From positions 3,844,598-3,908,597 of the forward strand of contig VZTJ01000523.1 of the NCBI GenBank assembly GCA_013397795.1: 64,000 nt of DNA. Reading direction: 5' to 3'. The notes beneath the pieces are model-generated. The model was not told the origin of the DNA. It saw only the letters and a program-made list of their open reading frames with translations, and ran no database searches. Of the stretch, positions 25,577-37,268 are shown piece after piece (positions within the stretch are counted from its first letter, which is position 1; every line of letters starts with the position of its first letter). Position numbers and translations under genes: made by a program. The DNA is from Orthonyx spaldingii. Lineage: Eukaryota > Chordata > Aves > Passeriformes > Orthonychidae.

Positions 25577-27040
25577 ATTTTTGCACAAAAATTCAATCCT
25601 GTGATCAATGAAATAGGGGAGTATTTTAGCCTTGGTTTCATTCTGCCTTATACTGCAACTTGTTTTGGAATCTATCTGCCTGTTAGCTTGTGGTTTAAAA
25701 AGGAACAAGGTTGAATTTTTCAGGACCAGCTGAAGCATTTTTTTAGTGTCAGTTTGGTGCTTAAGTCCCTTAGCTTCCTTTGAAAAATCTAATCCCCATG
25801 CTGGGAAAAACTGTTATTTGGATCCCACATATCAAAGTTTATAAATAGCACCAGAACAGGTAATACAGATCAGTGCAGTGATTTTGGATCATATAAAGAA
25901 CTGTCAGACCCACTTTGTCTGGGAGAAAAATTGAAACACAGACATTAAAACACTTGACCAAAGCTGTGAAGCACAAGTGGAATGCTACCAACTTGTATGT
26001 GCTGGGACTGCAAGTATCAAACTTTGTGACCACTTTGAAGTGCTTTGAAATGGGGAGATATAATATTTTCTCTCCTTTTTTTTTTAAACGTGGAGAGAAA
26101 AATAATTGCTAATGCTTGTGGGTAGGTTTACTTCCTAAGAACTTCCAACTAATTTATAACACTTTGTGAAGTGGTCTTCTTAATGTTATTCAAAGCAAAG
26201 CAAAGTAAGAAGTTCAGCTTGCATTTTCATTTTCTGAAAACCTTTTAACTTAGCCTGTAAAACCAGAAATTAAAAACAAGGATAAACAGTGCAAAAGTAG
26301 GCTAGGATTCTCATCACTCCTATTCGAGGGCATTTTCCTTCTCTCCATCTTATCCTCACCTTGCCTGCTCTCGCTCCCTCACTGTCCTAGCAACAAGATT
26401 CACTGGCTGACTGTAGCTAACTTCTCTTCTACCCCCTCAAACCAATTAGTTCATCTATTTAAATCATGCATTGAAGAAGCCTGCCCCCTTTGAGCACACA
26501 GCTCGCTTCGGGCTCAATCCTACAATCTTCAGTTTTTAAGGCAGCGAGAGTTTGCAATTGACTCAAATTACATGAGGATCAGACCTTTTATGTTCTAATT
26601 TATTTACAAAAGCTGTAGTGGGATAAAGAGGGTGCTGGTGCTATCACTGTTTTCCTTCATCTACCTTTTTCTTTATTTGAAGAACACAACAATATAGGGA
26701 AAAGTCCTTAAATAATGGAGAAAAGAACTAAAACATCTTCTGCTCACAACTGCTGCTTATTCATTAGCTGTTCCAGAAAATTGCAGAAGTTGAATTTGGT
26801 GAGCAATCAGAGCATTCAGTAGAAAACTCAGAGCATCCAGGAGAAAACAGCATTGTAGTTGTAATGACTACAGCGTGCCTTTTTGTCAAAGCTTTTAATC
26901 AAAATCATGAACCCATCAACAGTCTTTCCGTGCATATTTTAACGAAATGCTAACCATTGCACAGATCTCAGAAGGAAGCCTTCTGCTCCCTTTGCACTCC
27001 TAACAACCTTTGACATAATGAGGTGTGACAAATTGATTTA
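25577..27040. other. Inter-promoter region, no gene seen
   Basis: AT-rich sequence between the CpG island and the ZC4H2 proximal promoter. No exon, repeat family or RNA gene is recognised. Confidence 0.7.
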
Positions 27041-27323
27041 AAATGTAGTTGCAGGAAGCAGGGCAGGGGAGCTTTGCTCTGCCTTGTGGGTGTTGTAGTC
27101 CTTCTGCAGCCTCTCTGCCTGGGCAGCAATAGGAACCTGGACTCTAAATCCCACAGCTCCCACTAGAGTCTGCCGCACAGGCTCAGAGCCCATATGCGAG
27201 GAGGGGGTGACTACATTGTGTCTATTGTATGTTTTTTTGTTTTGGTTTGGTTTCGGTTTGGGTTTTTTTTTCCCTGGCGTTTTGCACGTTTCACGGGAGG
27301 TGTAAATCGGGAGTATAAAAAGC
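27040..27323 (+). promoter_or_regulatory. ZC4H2: ZC4H2 proximal promoter and 5' leader with ZNF143-like motifs
   Basis: Upstream of the ZC4H2 ATG are TGGGTGTTGTAGT (27087-27099), close to the SBS/ZNF143 core read in reverse (TGGGAATTGTAGT), and ACTCTAAATCCCACAGC (27141-27157), close to the forward core ACTACAAATCCCA. A further ACTACATTG lies at 27210-27218. A G/T-rich run follows at 27230-27275. ZNF143/THAP11 sites are typical of housekeeping-type promoters close to the start site. An in-frame TAA at 27304-27306 shows that the ATG at 27324 is the first in its frame. Confidence 0.6.
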
Positions 27324-27376
27324 ATGGCAGATGAGCAAGAAATAATGTGCAAACTCGAAAGCATCAAGGAGATCAG
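27324..27376 (+). CDS. ZC4H2: ZC4H2 coding exon 1
   Basis: It encodes MADEQEIMCKLESIKEI and two bases of Arg18, and ends GATCAG|GTATGT. It is too short to be found by open-frame length alone; the identity comes from the exact family N-terminus and from phase with the exon at 30346. Confidence 0.95.
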
Positions 27377-30300
27377 GTATGTTTGCTTTGTGCCCCATCG
27401 GTTACGTGAAACAGCTTTTTCCTCGGGGGAGCGGAGGAGTTGCATCGGTCTCAAAGCAGCTGTTGTGCTACCGAGGAAAAGAAAACTACGGCTGGGTTTA
27501 CGATGAGAGCTCAAAACGCATTTTTCTAAGCAGGGAGGGAGCATCTGCTGCTGGGAATCGCCGCTGGAATGCGTAGGGAAGGGCGGTAATGGTCGCGCAT
27601 TTGCAGAGAACCAGCCCTGAGTGATAACAGGAGAAGGCGGAGTGCGCGGGGGGGAAGGACCGAGCAGCCCCGGGGGAGTGGTGTCGAGCCGCGGGTGTCG
27701 GGGGGGTTTGTTTGTTTGTTTGTAAGTCCTTTGAATTAATATTTCATATTCACGAGGCTCTGTGTCTTGAATCAGTTATTTTGCCCCACTCATTCCCGGG
27801 CAGGAGCCTTGTCGGGCTGAGAAAGAAGGGGGATGGCAAGGAAAGCAGAGTGTGACACCGAGGGCGGACGTGCCCTCGGGCAGGACAGGGCTGGGCAGCG
27901 CTGCAGGCACCGGCGGAGCCCCACCGGGGTGCCGGACAGCCATCCGTCCATCCATCCATCCATCCATCCATCCATCCGTCCGTCCGTCCGTCCGTCCATC
28001 CATCCGTCCATCCATCCATCCACCCATCCATCCATCCATCCACCCATCTATCCCCCGCGGAGGGGGCCTCAGGGCCCTTTGGGGAGCGGTGGATCCGTGC
28101 GGGTGACGAGGGGGGAGCAGCTGAGCCTGAGCGGCTTCTCTGCCCTGCCCTCCCCTTCGGCCCAAAGCGGGGAGGCCACCGAGAGAAGCCCGCGGAGATC
28201 TCCCTACCTGCGGCTGCTGGCCTGGGGATGGGGACACACCGGACCGAGGCTTTTTCTGCCGTTCGCTCCTGCCACAAGGCCGGAGCTGCCTCGCCCTGCG
28301 GTTCCTGCAATGCAAAACACGCGGAATTCGTGCATAGCGTCCTTCTCGGGGCGAGCTGCGGGACGCTTGGGAAGAGGGGGCGCATAAAAAGCCAGGTACG
28401 GCACGGCACGTGCCCACATCGGGGACATTTTGCATCACTTTAGGCAGGGCATTTCCACTCCTTGGCTTAGGGCACCGGTTTTCAAGTTTGGGCCTGAGCT
28501 GGCTGGTTAGTAAGAAGGGGTGAATCCGAAAGCCAAAACATGTTAGAGAGGACGGTGATTTTGGATGTAGCTGGGAGGTGGAAGGCACGCAGACTGGGTG
28601 ACCCCAGAACCACGAGAAGTGTTTGGGATGTGACAGCCAGAGAGGGGCATCAGAGAGAGAGGAGAGGGCTGGTGATGAGGGCGTTGCCATTGGCACTGTG
28701 CAGGTGATCACAAGGATTTCTGGCTGGTTACAGCATCTCTAGGAAGCACACTTTATCCATGGAAGAAGCAAATTAGGCAGCAGAGTATGGGCCTCGGCCT
28801 TCTTCACACAATATCACAAAGGTGAACAAAGATCAAGCAAAAATATTTGTCTGTCTAATGTCCCCAAACTATTTGTACAAAGAGATGTGACAGTACAAGA
28901 ACAGTGATTTGCTACTCAACTGGTAGACAGGCTCTGTTTTAAAGCAGAGATCTAAGTATGGCCTACTACAGTTTCTGGTCCAATTATTATAACACTTAAT
29001 TTTTTTTTTTAAGTGAGAGTGGTATCTTGTATTTGGAAATTTACAGTGCATTCAGTTTTTTGATCACATATTCAAAGGTGATATATAAACTGCACTTAAC
29101 AGATTTTTTTCTCTTATTTTGTGGCTTAAGGTAGTGCAAAGGTGATGCTACCAGCTTTAGTGTACAATGAAGTATCAAAAAAGTTGCTTGAAAATATTTT
29201 AAATAATCAATGTCAAAAAACCAGTCCTACTTGCAACATTGATGTCGATTTTGAGCCACCTTTAACAAAATCTGATCAAATAAACCTATTTGTTCATTCC
29301 CAAATCTTTTAAAAGGAGCTTGCATTCTATGAAGAATTTTCTTAAGAATAAACATGAGAATTTCTTACAGAATGTTTACAGATTCACCTGTGATAGATTT
29401 AGCAGACTTTATTTTAATCTGCATTCCATGTATTCTACAGACAGAGGAGAAAGAAGTCTTCATGATCAAAATCAAAGAACTTGCCCATTTGTGTAGTTGA
29501 TCTCTGTCATGTAGTAAAGGCAGCTCAGCTGGGTTTTGAAGGGATGTGGGAATCTGATTTGGAATCTGGAATCTGATATCTATATTCATATCTGTATCTA
29601 TAGATAAATACATACAATTTTTAGTCAAGGAAATACTGCTTTCAGTAAACACATTGTATGCCCACAATCCAAACATATATGCATGTGCTTATTTATATGC
29701 ATTAAATACTTCCACAGAAATAACCCAGTCATAAAATTAAGTAAATACCTAAAGACTCAGTGTTCTGACTGGGAGGTGTTAGAATGAGAGTGAATTTACT
29801 GGTGAGAGATACAGACATGTCATAAATACAAGAGAGGAAACAGGAATTCTTTAATTATTCTGTTTTAAATCTCCTTCATTCCTATTATCCCTGCCCAGAC
29901 CACCTGCTTATGAATACATATTGTAGAAGTTATTTATGATACTGTTTTTATCTCTTGCAGCTTTATAAACTCCTGAAGTGAGAGAGGGAGGAACCCAGGT
30001 CATATACTAGCTATGACACTTGGAATACGTAGCCATAATTAATTGTCCAAGTGACTGACTCTGCTTTCTGCCATGCTCTGCTGAAACCTGACAACATTCT
30101 ATTAATTTCATAATTGAGTACAAGAATTCTCTTACCACTGAAAAGCTCAGCAAAAGAGCTGGGATTAGAATTCAATATTCTCCTTGTACCTCACCTTCTC
30201 TCAGACACATTTTGTCTCACTCTTGTCTATTGCTGCTATTGCCTTCTTTCATCCTTCTAATCCCATATAAAATGACACCTCACAAAAATATGTTTCGGTG

Positions 30301-33300
30301 ACTTACTGTTGTCTCTCTATCTTTTTAATTATCACGGGGATTCAGGAATAAGACTTTGCAGATGGAAAAAATAAAGGCACGACTCAAAGCAGAATTTGAA
30401 GCCCTGGAGTCTGAGGAGAGGCACCTGAAAGAATATAAACAGGAAATGGACCTGCTGCTGCAAGAGAAGATGGCCCACGTGGAGGAGCTGCGACTGATCC
30501 ACGCTGACATTAATGTGGTGAGGACAGATAGCCAAGCCTATTGTGGCTATGACTTTACCAGTAGCCACAGTAATTTATTATTTACCAGTAATATCACTCC
30601 AGCTGTCCCACAGGAAACAGTTCTTCCTGTTAGTCTTTTCTCATTTAGCACCCAGAAACAGAAACTTTGGCAGCTAGGTGGGACTAAGAGATTTTGAGAA
30701 AATACACAGTATTTGTTAAGTTCATGGTAAGAGCTGACCTTCATCACTGAGTGCAATCACCAAACATCAAGAAGCACCAGCCTGAAGGGAATTAATACAA
30801 GTAAGAGAAAAAGCAATTTATAAACAGGGAAGATTAGCCAATTAGAGGGGCTAAATAGGGAATATATTTTAAAATATATTTTTTATGTCATGTTAGGGCA
30901 CTTACATGAGGTTTTTAGCTCTAAAGGTGTCTCTATGTTGCACCAGAAGAAAAAAGCTCCAACAGGTAAAAAATGTACTGGATGGACTGCATTTGTTTAT
31001 GACTTCAAATGTCTGTTCCCCTGTCCAGCTGCATGACCTCAGCCTCTGTTTCATCCTCCTCTCTTTTTGCAGTCAGATTGTCTTTTTCTCTGCTGCTTTC
31101 CCCACTTGCTGCAGTAAGAGAAGCAGAAACCTTTCCTTAGCTTGTTTGTTAACTTCTACCAGTCAGTGTTCAGGTATCTTAGAAATACAGAAAATTAGTT
31201 TATTCTACTTTAAGCTCTTTTTTAATGTCTCTTGAGAGTTTTCCATAGCTTCTCACTTGCCGACTTTATTTGCAGCCTGTCTCTGCTTTTTCTGTTGTTC
31301 AGAAGGTCATATAGGTTGAGTGCACCTTTTTAAAATGAAAATACATCTCATAAGTCACTTTCTGTTGCTTTTTCTTTGCCCATTTTTCATCCTCCCAATA
31401 CCTTAAGTCTTTGCTTTACTATTGCAGTATGTCAAATCTCTTCCAACTTGAGTGAGAAAAATCTCTGCTTTCTGATACAGTCTCTTGCTCAGTCAGAGAG
31501 GAACAGTTCTTTAAAAACATGCCCAACCTCCTGTTTCAGATGGAGAACACCATCAAGCAGTCTGAGAACGACCTTAACAAGCTCTTGGAATCTACTCGCC
31601 GCCTCCATGAGGAGTACAAGCCCCTGAAGGAGCACGTGGATGCCTTGAGAATGACTCTGGGACTGCAGAGGCTGCCAGACCTATGTGAAGAGGAAGAGAA
31701 ACTGTCCCTTGAGTAAGTCTCCAAAGCAAGCAGTATCTGGCTTTTTGCTTTCTTTCAATACTGCTGCTCATTTTCTCATTTTACTTGCGTTGGTAGGTGG
31801 GAAAAAAAGAACGCAAGAGGTAAGCATGAGAAATAAAAGTTAACAAAAAAGGAATGTGGAGGACATGTATTTGATAACATTCACTCTGAATTTGTTCCAA
31901 GTTAAATTTAGATTATTCCAAGCTGCAAACTCTACATACCACATGCAAACGTTTAAGGGTGGTCAGGCTTCTAGGTTTTATACTGTATGTTGCTTTATTG
32001 GTCTTTTTGTTTTTCCTGGAAAATTCCTTGTTTAGCAAGCAATAGTAGAAGGCAATACAAGAGAGGGATACAAATCAAGTATTCTTCATTTGGTTTGTGC
32101 TGCTGCTAGTCAGAAGTTTACTTTTTGCTGCTGACACATGGCAATGGCATTTAGCCAAATGCCTGTGACTGTCAACAGGTAAGCTTCCCTGAGATGTGGA
32201 ATAGATCTGGATAATAAATCACAGCCTCATTTTTAGGTATAACCTAGGCAGGGGAGAGTGACACAATTAGCTACTATTCAAAGAACAGTGTCCTTGGTTA
32301 AACAGATCAGTTTTAAATGCAAGGGATATTTTAATAACTGTATATTTCTCATAATGCCCAGCACAATTAGCATAGTTTTCACAGACACACAGTTTCCAAT
32401 ACTTCCTTTGTTTTTCTATAGAAATGTTGTTTTACATTGCAAACCCTTTGACACTACAAAGAATGTATTAATCTATTGTGTACAAAAGTTATTAATTTTA
32501 ACAGAATAAAACAGAAAAACTGTTTGACAGATGTTTATCTGAAGCTGTTGTCTATTTTTCATCTATACATGTTGTCTATTTTTCATCTTACCAGATTTAT
32601 ATCCAGTTGTACATCAAGATGCCTTAGAAGCTTATGGTCTGGAATCTGGCTGAAGTGTAGAAATGCAGAAGAAAATACCTCATATTCTATTTATGAACTG
32701 GTCTATGTGTAGGCAGTTTGGCAGTTTGACTGTAGTGGAGGAACATGATAGGGAAATGTGATCGATTATATTTTAGCACCAAATATCCCTTACAGACTAA
32801 TGAAATACTCCAGAAGGTGATTATATTTTTTGTTTGTTATTCCTTTGTCTAGCTACTTTGAAAAGCAGAAAGCAGAATGGCAGACAGAACCACAGGAGCC
32901 TCCCATCCCAGAGTCTCTGGCTGCAGCTGCAGCAGCTGCCCAACAGCTGCAAGTGGCCAGGAAGCAAGATACCAGACAGACAGCCACTTTCAGACAGCAG
33001 CCACCTCCAATGAAGGTCAGGAGATGGAATGTGCTGGGTTTTCTCTTTTGTCATTGAAATGCATTATGTTTATAAAGTGATCAAGATTTGTGAAAAGGAA
33101 AAATTATGTGTCCTGATCCTGATTTTCCTTGCAGTGGTTCAAAACAAGAGAAAGCAGTAGACTTAAAGTAGTAGCACCAGCACCAGTCATCAAGGGTTAA
33201 GGATGAGAACCTTTTAGGACAAGAATATTTTAGGACATAAGAGTCACCCTCAGCAGAGATGTAGGCAATTCCCACTCCTCTTGTGTTTCACATGGGAGCA

Positions 33301-34257
33301 AGGCATGTAAGAAAGAAAAAACAATCTTGGCAAAAGGAAAACTAGTGGCTCTTAGTTAATGCCATATGGAGTCATATTAAAAGCAGTACGTATATTTTAT
33401 GAGGGAAATTACTGATGGTATAAGTTACCAGGAAAGGTGATTGTTTCTGCACTTGGGATCTTCAAGAGTAACATGTAGTTTAATGTAAAATAACCACGGG
33501 CACTTAAGTGACAGTTTTACTCAGCTCCTTCTGTAGTGAGAAGAGCTAAGTAGTTACACAGGGGTATTCATCCCACCCAGGTTCCAAAGAGTCACTAAGA
33601 AGGCAAACTGATACAGGCACACTCCAAAGTATTGTACTTACTATCTGTAGTTAGGCAATTGAAAAGCCTTTCTGCAAGTAATAGGCTTCAGTCAAACGTA
33701 AATTAAAGGGCTGAGTATGAAGCAAAAGGGCAGAGTTCTGTACCTTGTGTTAAATATGTGGAATTCATCTGATCACCTTGCTCCTGCCTTAAATTCTGTG
33801 TCATTGTAGTTGGTCATCACTGTAACTTCTCTGACTCAGTGAACTATTAGACAGGCAAACACCTCTCTAAAACATCACTGTAACATTTAACACAAAATAG
33901 AATGTAAAGTTATTGATACATGTATGAAGCACGTCTGTGGAAATGTAGTTTTAATTCATTGAGATGCTCCTGGTTTGCAGTTGGCCTGAAATCACTGTAC
34001 AATCCACATACCTAGGTTGCATAGAATGTAGCACCAGTTTGCCTCTGAAGGCAAGAAGCCTTGTTTTTAGAGTATGATACTCAATAACCTGTGCAACAAT
34101 GCCACTTTGATGTTTGTCACAAGAGGCTGCAATTGCATTTCAGGCGTGTTTGTCGTGTCACCAACAAATCCATCGGAACGCGCCCATATGTCCACTCTGC
34201 AAAGCAAAGAGCCGCTCTCGGAATCCCAAAAAGCCCAAGAGGAAACAGGATGAATGA
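27324..34257 (+). CDS. ZC4H2: ZC4H2, zinc finger C4H2 domain protein; complete, 5 coding exons, 224 aa
   Basis: Coding exons are 27324-27376, 30346-30517, 31540-31712, 32853-33015 and 34144-34257. All junctions are GT-AG and in frame, giving 224 aa, the human length. The protein has a long N-terminal coiled coil (about residues 11-104), a conserved SLDYFEKQKAEWQ segment, an alanine run, and a C-terminal C4H2 finger with C189, C192, H193/H197, C203 and C206, followed by a basic nuclear-localisation tail (KAKSRSRNPKKPKRKQDE). Family knowledge: it is a nuclear protein that binds and stabilises the E3 ligase RNF220 and acts in spinal-cord and interneuron patterning; human variants cause Wieacker-Wolff syndrome. 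The start context is AGCATGG (A at -3, G at +4). The sequence is nearly identical to mammalian ZC4H2 and is intact. Confidence 0.98.
27377..30345 (+). other. ZC4H2: ZC4H2 intron 1, GC-rich 5' part
   Basis: The borders are GTATGT...TTCAG. The first kilobase (to about 28420) is GC- and CpG-rich and holds a GTCC/ATCC tandem array; the rest is AT-rich. Long open frames here come from the repeat and the GC bias and match nothing. Confidence 0.85.
27943..28052 (+). repeat. Tetranucleotide array (CCAT/CCGT)n
   Basis: About 110 bp of CATC and CGTC units, with blocks of pure CGTC and a few CACC variants. It lies inside the GC-rich part of ZC4H2 intron 1. In reverse complement it consists of GGAT and GGAC units, the same as the array at 59951. 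Confidence 0.95.
30346..30517 (+). CDS. ZC4H2: ZC4H2 coding exon 2
   Basis: The acceptor is GATTCAG|GAATAAG and the donor AATGTG|GTGAGG. It encodes RNKTLQMEKIKARLKAEF through HADINV (residues 18-75), the first half of the coiled coil. The frame runs on into the intron, but the family sequence and the donor fix the end at 30517. Confidence 0.97.
30518..31539 (+). other. ZC4H2: ZC4H2 intron 2
   Basis: The borders are GTGAGG...TTTCAG. Nothing recognisable lies inside. Confidence 0.9.
31540..31712 (+). CDS. ZC4H2: ZC4H2 coding exon 3
   Basis: The acceptor is TGTTTCAG|ATGGAG and the donor CTTGA|GTAAGT. It encodes MENTIKQSENDLNKLLE through EEEEKLSL (residues 76-132 plus two bases), the second half of the coiled coil. 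Confidence 0.97.
31713..32852 (+). other. ZC4H2: ZC4H2 intron 3
   Basis: The borders are GTAAGT...TGTCTAG. AT-rich; nothing recognisable lies inside. Confidence 0.9.
32853..33015 (+). CDS. ZC4H2: ZC4H2 coding exon 4
   Basis: The acceptor is TTTGTCTAG|CTACTTT and the donor ATGAAG|GTCAGG. It encodes DYFEKQKAEWQTEPQEPP, a seven-alanine run encoded by mixed GCN codons, and the Gln-rich linker ending QQPPPMK (residues 133-187). Confidence 0.97.
33016..34143 (+). other. ZC4H2: ZC4H2 intron 4
   Basis: The borders are GTCAGG...ATTTCAG. Nothing recognisable lies inside. Confidence 0.9.
34144..34257 (+). CDS. ZC4H2: ZC4H2 coding exon 5 with C4H2 finger and stop
   Basis: The acceptor is GCATTTCAG|GCGTG. 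It encodes ACLSCHQQIHRNAPICPLCK and the basic tail ending KRKQDE, then TGA at 34255-34257. The whole zinc finger lies in this exon. Confidence 0.97.
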   Translation, partial: ACLSCHQQIHRNAPICPLCKAKSRSRNPKKPKRKQDE

Positions 34258-36679
34258 AATCCAGGAGACTGACAAGCTGTGTGACCTGTCCCAGTACTCT
34301 TCCAGCAGAACTGCAAATTTGCCCAGACTTTACTGAATTGCAGGCTCAAGTATGACCATCTCATTGTTTTCTATTTAAATGCAATGTAAGCACAATGTTC
34401 CTGCTCTAAGTTCCTTCCAGTCTATAGGATTTGGTTTTAGGAAAGTAAATATTACTGGTGCTACAGTTTAACATTTCAATTGTTCCATCTTTTGTACTCC
34501 AAAACAAACTGGAATTCTTTGTGCACATATCCTAAATGTCAGGCTATTTCTATTGACCAAATGTGATTACCACAAATGCTTTTATGTTCTCTTCTTAAAA
34601 AACAGATGTTACGAAAAGATTATTCTGTTTTCTCCTGATAACAGGAGACTATTTGAAGTGCTGAAATAGCAGACTGTCTGTTTCACTGAAGAAAAATTTG
34701 TTTTCCAATCTCGTAAGACTGGGTAGGTTTGGGTATCCAGTGGAACTCTTTTTAAACAAGAAATGTTCAGGGAAAATGAAATCTGTTATACAGAAAATCA
34801 GTGCATTAAGGACACACATGGGTTTTGATTTACTGAAGTTAGATTGTACCATTCCCTCAAACTTGACTTAAAGCTTGGAAAGGTGCTGGCTGTGTATGAA
34901 TTTCTAAAAATGATGTAATTTGTCATGCTTTAACATCTTAACAGGTTATTATTTTCAGCAGTCAAAATACTGATTAAGAACAAGGCTGAAATGAGCTGTG
35001 TTAGTGGTCCTCCTGGGCTCTATGGCCAACCAGCACACTGTGGTTCTCTAGGAAACATGCATGACACATCCCAGATCTCTGTGTGCACAGACTGCACACC
35101 AGCCATTCTGCATGTCTTCTGTTCCTGGTTTCTACAGCTAAAATCTGGCAGACATATCCTCCACTGGAGCATAGTAAAGTTCAGAAACATGCATGAGGAA
35201 CAGTGTCAACTAAAAATTATGTATTTCACCAGAACCAACGAGCTTTGGTGTTGTTGTCCTCCCTCAACCAAAATTTTCTAATTTTTTGTCTTTTAATAGG
35301 TCATTTTCAAATAAGCTTTACTTTAGGCCAGTTTGTTTTCTTATTCCCTGTGTGTCAAAAGAACCCTGACTAAAGCATCTGGAGTAGATCACTCCCCGTA
35401 CGTCTTCCCTTTGTTTCATGTAATGTAACAAGAGTTCTTCCAACGGGGAGGATGGCAGTGACCCACTTACAGAACTGGCACTTAAAATTTACTCATCTCT
35501 AATCCCAGTTTTGTGACCACCTTTGTTGCCTAAATTGATCTCAAGTATTAAATATTCTTTTCACCAACTTCGGGATGCAGGAATTGCTTGTTCACATTCT
35601 TCTCTCTTTAGCCCAGGTTTCTCTCTACTATTATGGTAGAGTGGTTATGTTGAGAATTTGGCTTGTTGGATAGGAAGAACAGGGAAGCCCTAAATCTCTG
35701 CTCAGAACTTTGCCAAACACTGGCAACTGTAATAAATCCACATGATGCAATTTTGCTGGCCAAATCACATACATTGCCATTAGTTTCCTAAGTCTGCCAC
35801 AAAGTACATGAATGATTTACTGAATATAGTCCTAAAACTTATGCCAAGTTCAGGAGATATTCCCTCATTTTGATCTTACATAGCCAAATAAACATCTGTC
35901 AACAGCAGAGATAGAATGTGAACCACCTGCCATGACATTATGTGAAGAGCAGATTCTGCCTGCTGAATTACAGGGATTCAGTCTCTGTGAGACAGCAATA
36001 ATGGAAGATAGTCTGCTCCATGCTCCAAATGGCAATAGTGTGTGTGTTATGTGTGTTTTGTAGCACAAATACTAGATTCTACTATTTTAAATGTCAGAGT
36101 GGTCACATGCTGTGTGCCCTGTTCAGAGCAATTCCTATGGAGTTGAAGGGAAAATGCACACAGAGTTAAAATACAGTATGTGGACTTCCCCAAAGTGCAT
36201 ACATGAGAGCAGCATACTTTGATGGTAGTTGTACATAAATTTAAGGAGTAGTGACAATGGAGTGGGCGAATGGTCTGCAATGAAGTAGTGTGAACAGAAA
36301 GATTGATTTGTAGAAACTCCGACTTACAGTTCTGAAATAGATAGGGTTAGTCATAGTTGCTCTCACTTCACTGTTACTTTGCCAGGTTCTTTCTTTCTTG
36401 GGAGATTCTGAACTGAAGTATGCTTAAGGATGCACCATTTCCTAATTTAGTATAACAGTTTTGTATTTTTACTTTTTTAAGCTAGTCTCATGTGCTCTTG
36501 TGTTTTACGAGGTTAGGGTTTGTTTTGTTTTTTTTTAATGGTGAACATGACATACTGTGTTTGCATCAATTGTACTAGCATTTGCAAATTTTCACATCCT
36601 TTACCAAGTTCTGCCGTATGAATAGTGTGCATTGCTGAGAGTGAGTGTAACTGAAGATAAGTCAGCAGGGTGCCCTGGC
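34258..36679 (+). other. ZC4H2: ZC4H2 3' UTR and downstream flank
   Basis: AT-rich, repeat-free sequence follows the stop. An AATAAA at 35731-35736 would give a 3' UTR of about 1.5 kb. Stronger-looking signals with T-rich downstream sequence also lie at 38215-38224 and 38408-38413, beyond a CR1 insertion. The end cannot be fixed from sequence alone. Confidence 0.5.
35731..35736 (+). terminator. ZC4H2: Candidate ZC4H2 poly(A) signal AATAAA
   Basis: This is the first canonical AATAAA after the ZC4H2 stop codon. The downstream T/GT-rich element is only moderate. Confidence 0.4.
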
Positions 36680-37268
36680 TGCCAGAAGGGCCAGCCATGA
36701 GCTGGGGTGCATCAAACACAGCACTGCCAGCTGATTGTCTCAGTCTTCACTGCACTGGTGAGACCCGGAGTACCGGGTGCAGTTTGGGATGCCTCAATGC
36801 AAGAAGGACATCAGACTATCACAGTGTTCCAGGAGAGGTGTGCGACCAAGATTGCAAAAGGTCTCAAGGAGAAGACCTGTGAGGAGCAGCTGAGGACGCT
36901 TGGCTTGTTCAGTGTGGAGAAGAGAGGGCTGAGGGGTGAACTCATGGCAGCCTACAGCTTCCTCAGAGGGGAAGCAGAGGAGGAGGTGCTGATCACCCTC
37001 TGGTGAGCAGCAGCAGGATATGAGGGAATAGAACGAAGCTGCATTGAGGGAAGTTCACATTGGACACCAGGAAAAGGTTTTTTGAGAGAGTGGCCAGTCA
37101 CTGGTACAGTGACAAGTGACGAAGGCACCAATCCTGTCAGGGTTTGAGGAGCACCTGGATGAGGCTCTCAGCCATACAGTTTAATGCTGGGTAGTCCTGT
37201 GAGGAACAGGGAGTTGAACTTGATGATCCTTATGGGTCCCTTCATACCTGAGATATTCTATGATTCTA
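36680..37268 (+). mobile_element. CR1 LINE 3' end, about 590 bp, best preserved copy in the window
   Basis: It follows the CR1 3' region in order: CACTGGTGAGACCCGGAGTACCG, AAGAAGGACATCAGACT, GAGCAGCTGAGGACGCTTGG, GTGGAGAAGAGAGGGCTGAGG, the GAGCACCTGGATGAGG segment, and the end TTGATGATCCTTATGGGTCCC plus ATTCTATGATTCT. The open frame at 36707-37006 is part of this repeat and not a gene. It is 5'-truncated, as usual for CR1. Confidence 0.93.

Noticed and set aside
24456..25714. Open frames of over 370 codons crossing the N gap
   Set aside because: The middle is unknown sequence and all frames are open because of GC bias; only the short ATG-to-donor segment at 25430-25390 is kept as a candidate.
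27776..28711. Long open frames on both strands in ZC4H2 intron 1
   Set aside because: They are generated by the CCAT/CCGT array (DGWM or IHPS repeats) and the GC-rich flanks.
30518..30697. Extension of ZC4H2 exon 2 frame into the intron (alternative C-terminus)
   Set aside because: The donor GTGAGG and exact match of the spliced product to the family sequence fix the exon end at 30517.
36707..37006. Open frame of 99 codons on the plus strand
   Set aside because: It lies entirely within a CR1 3' end.
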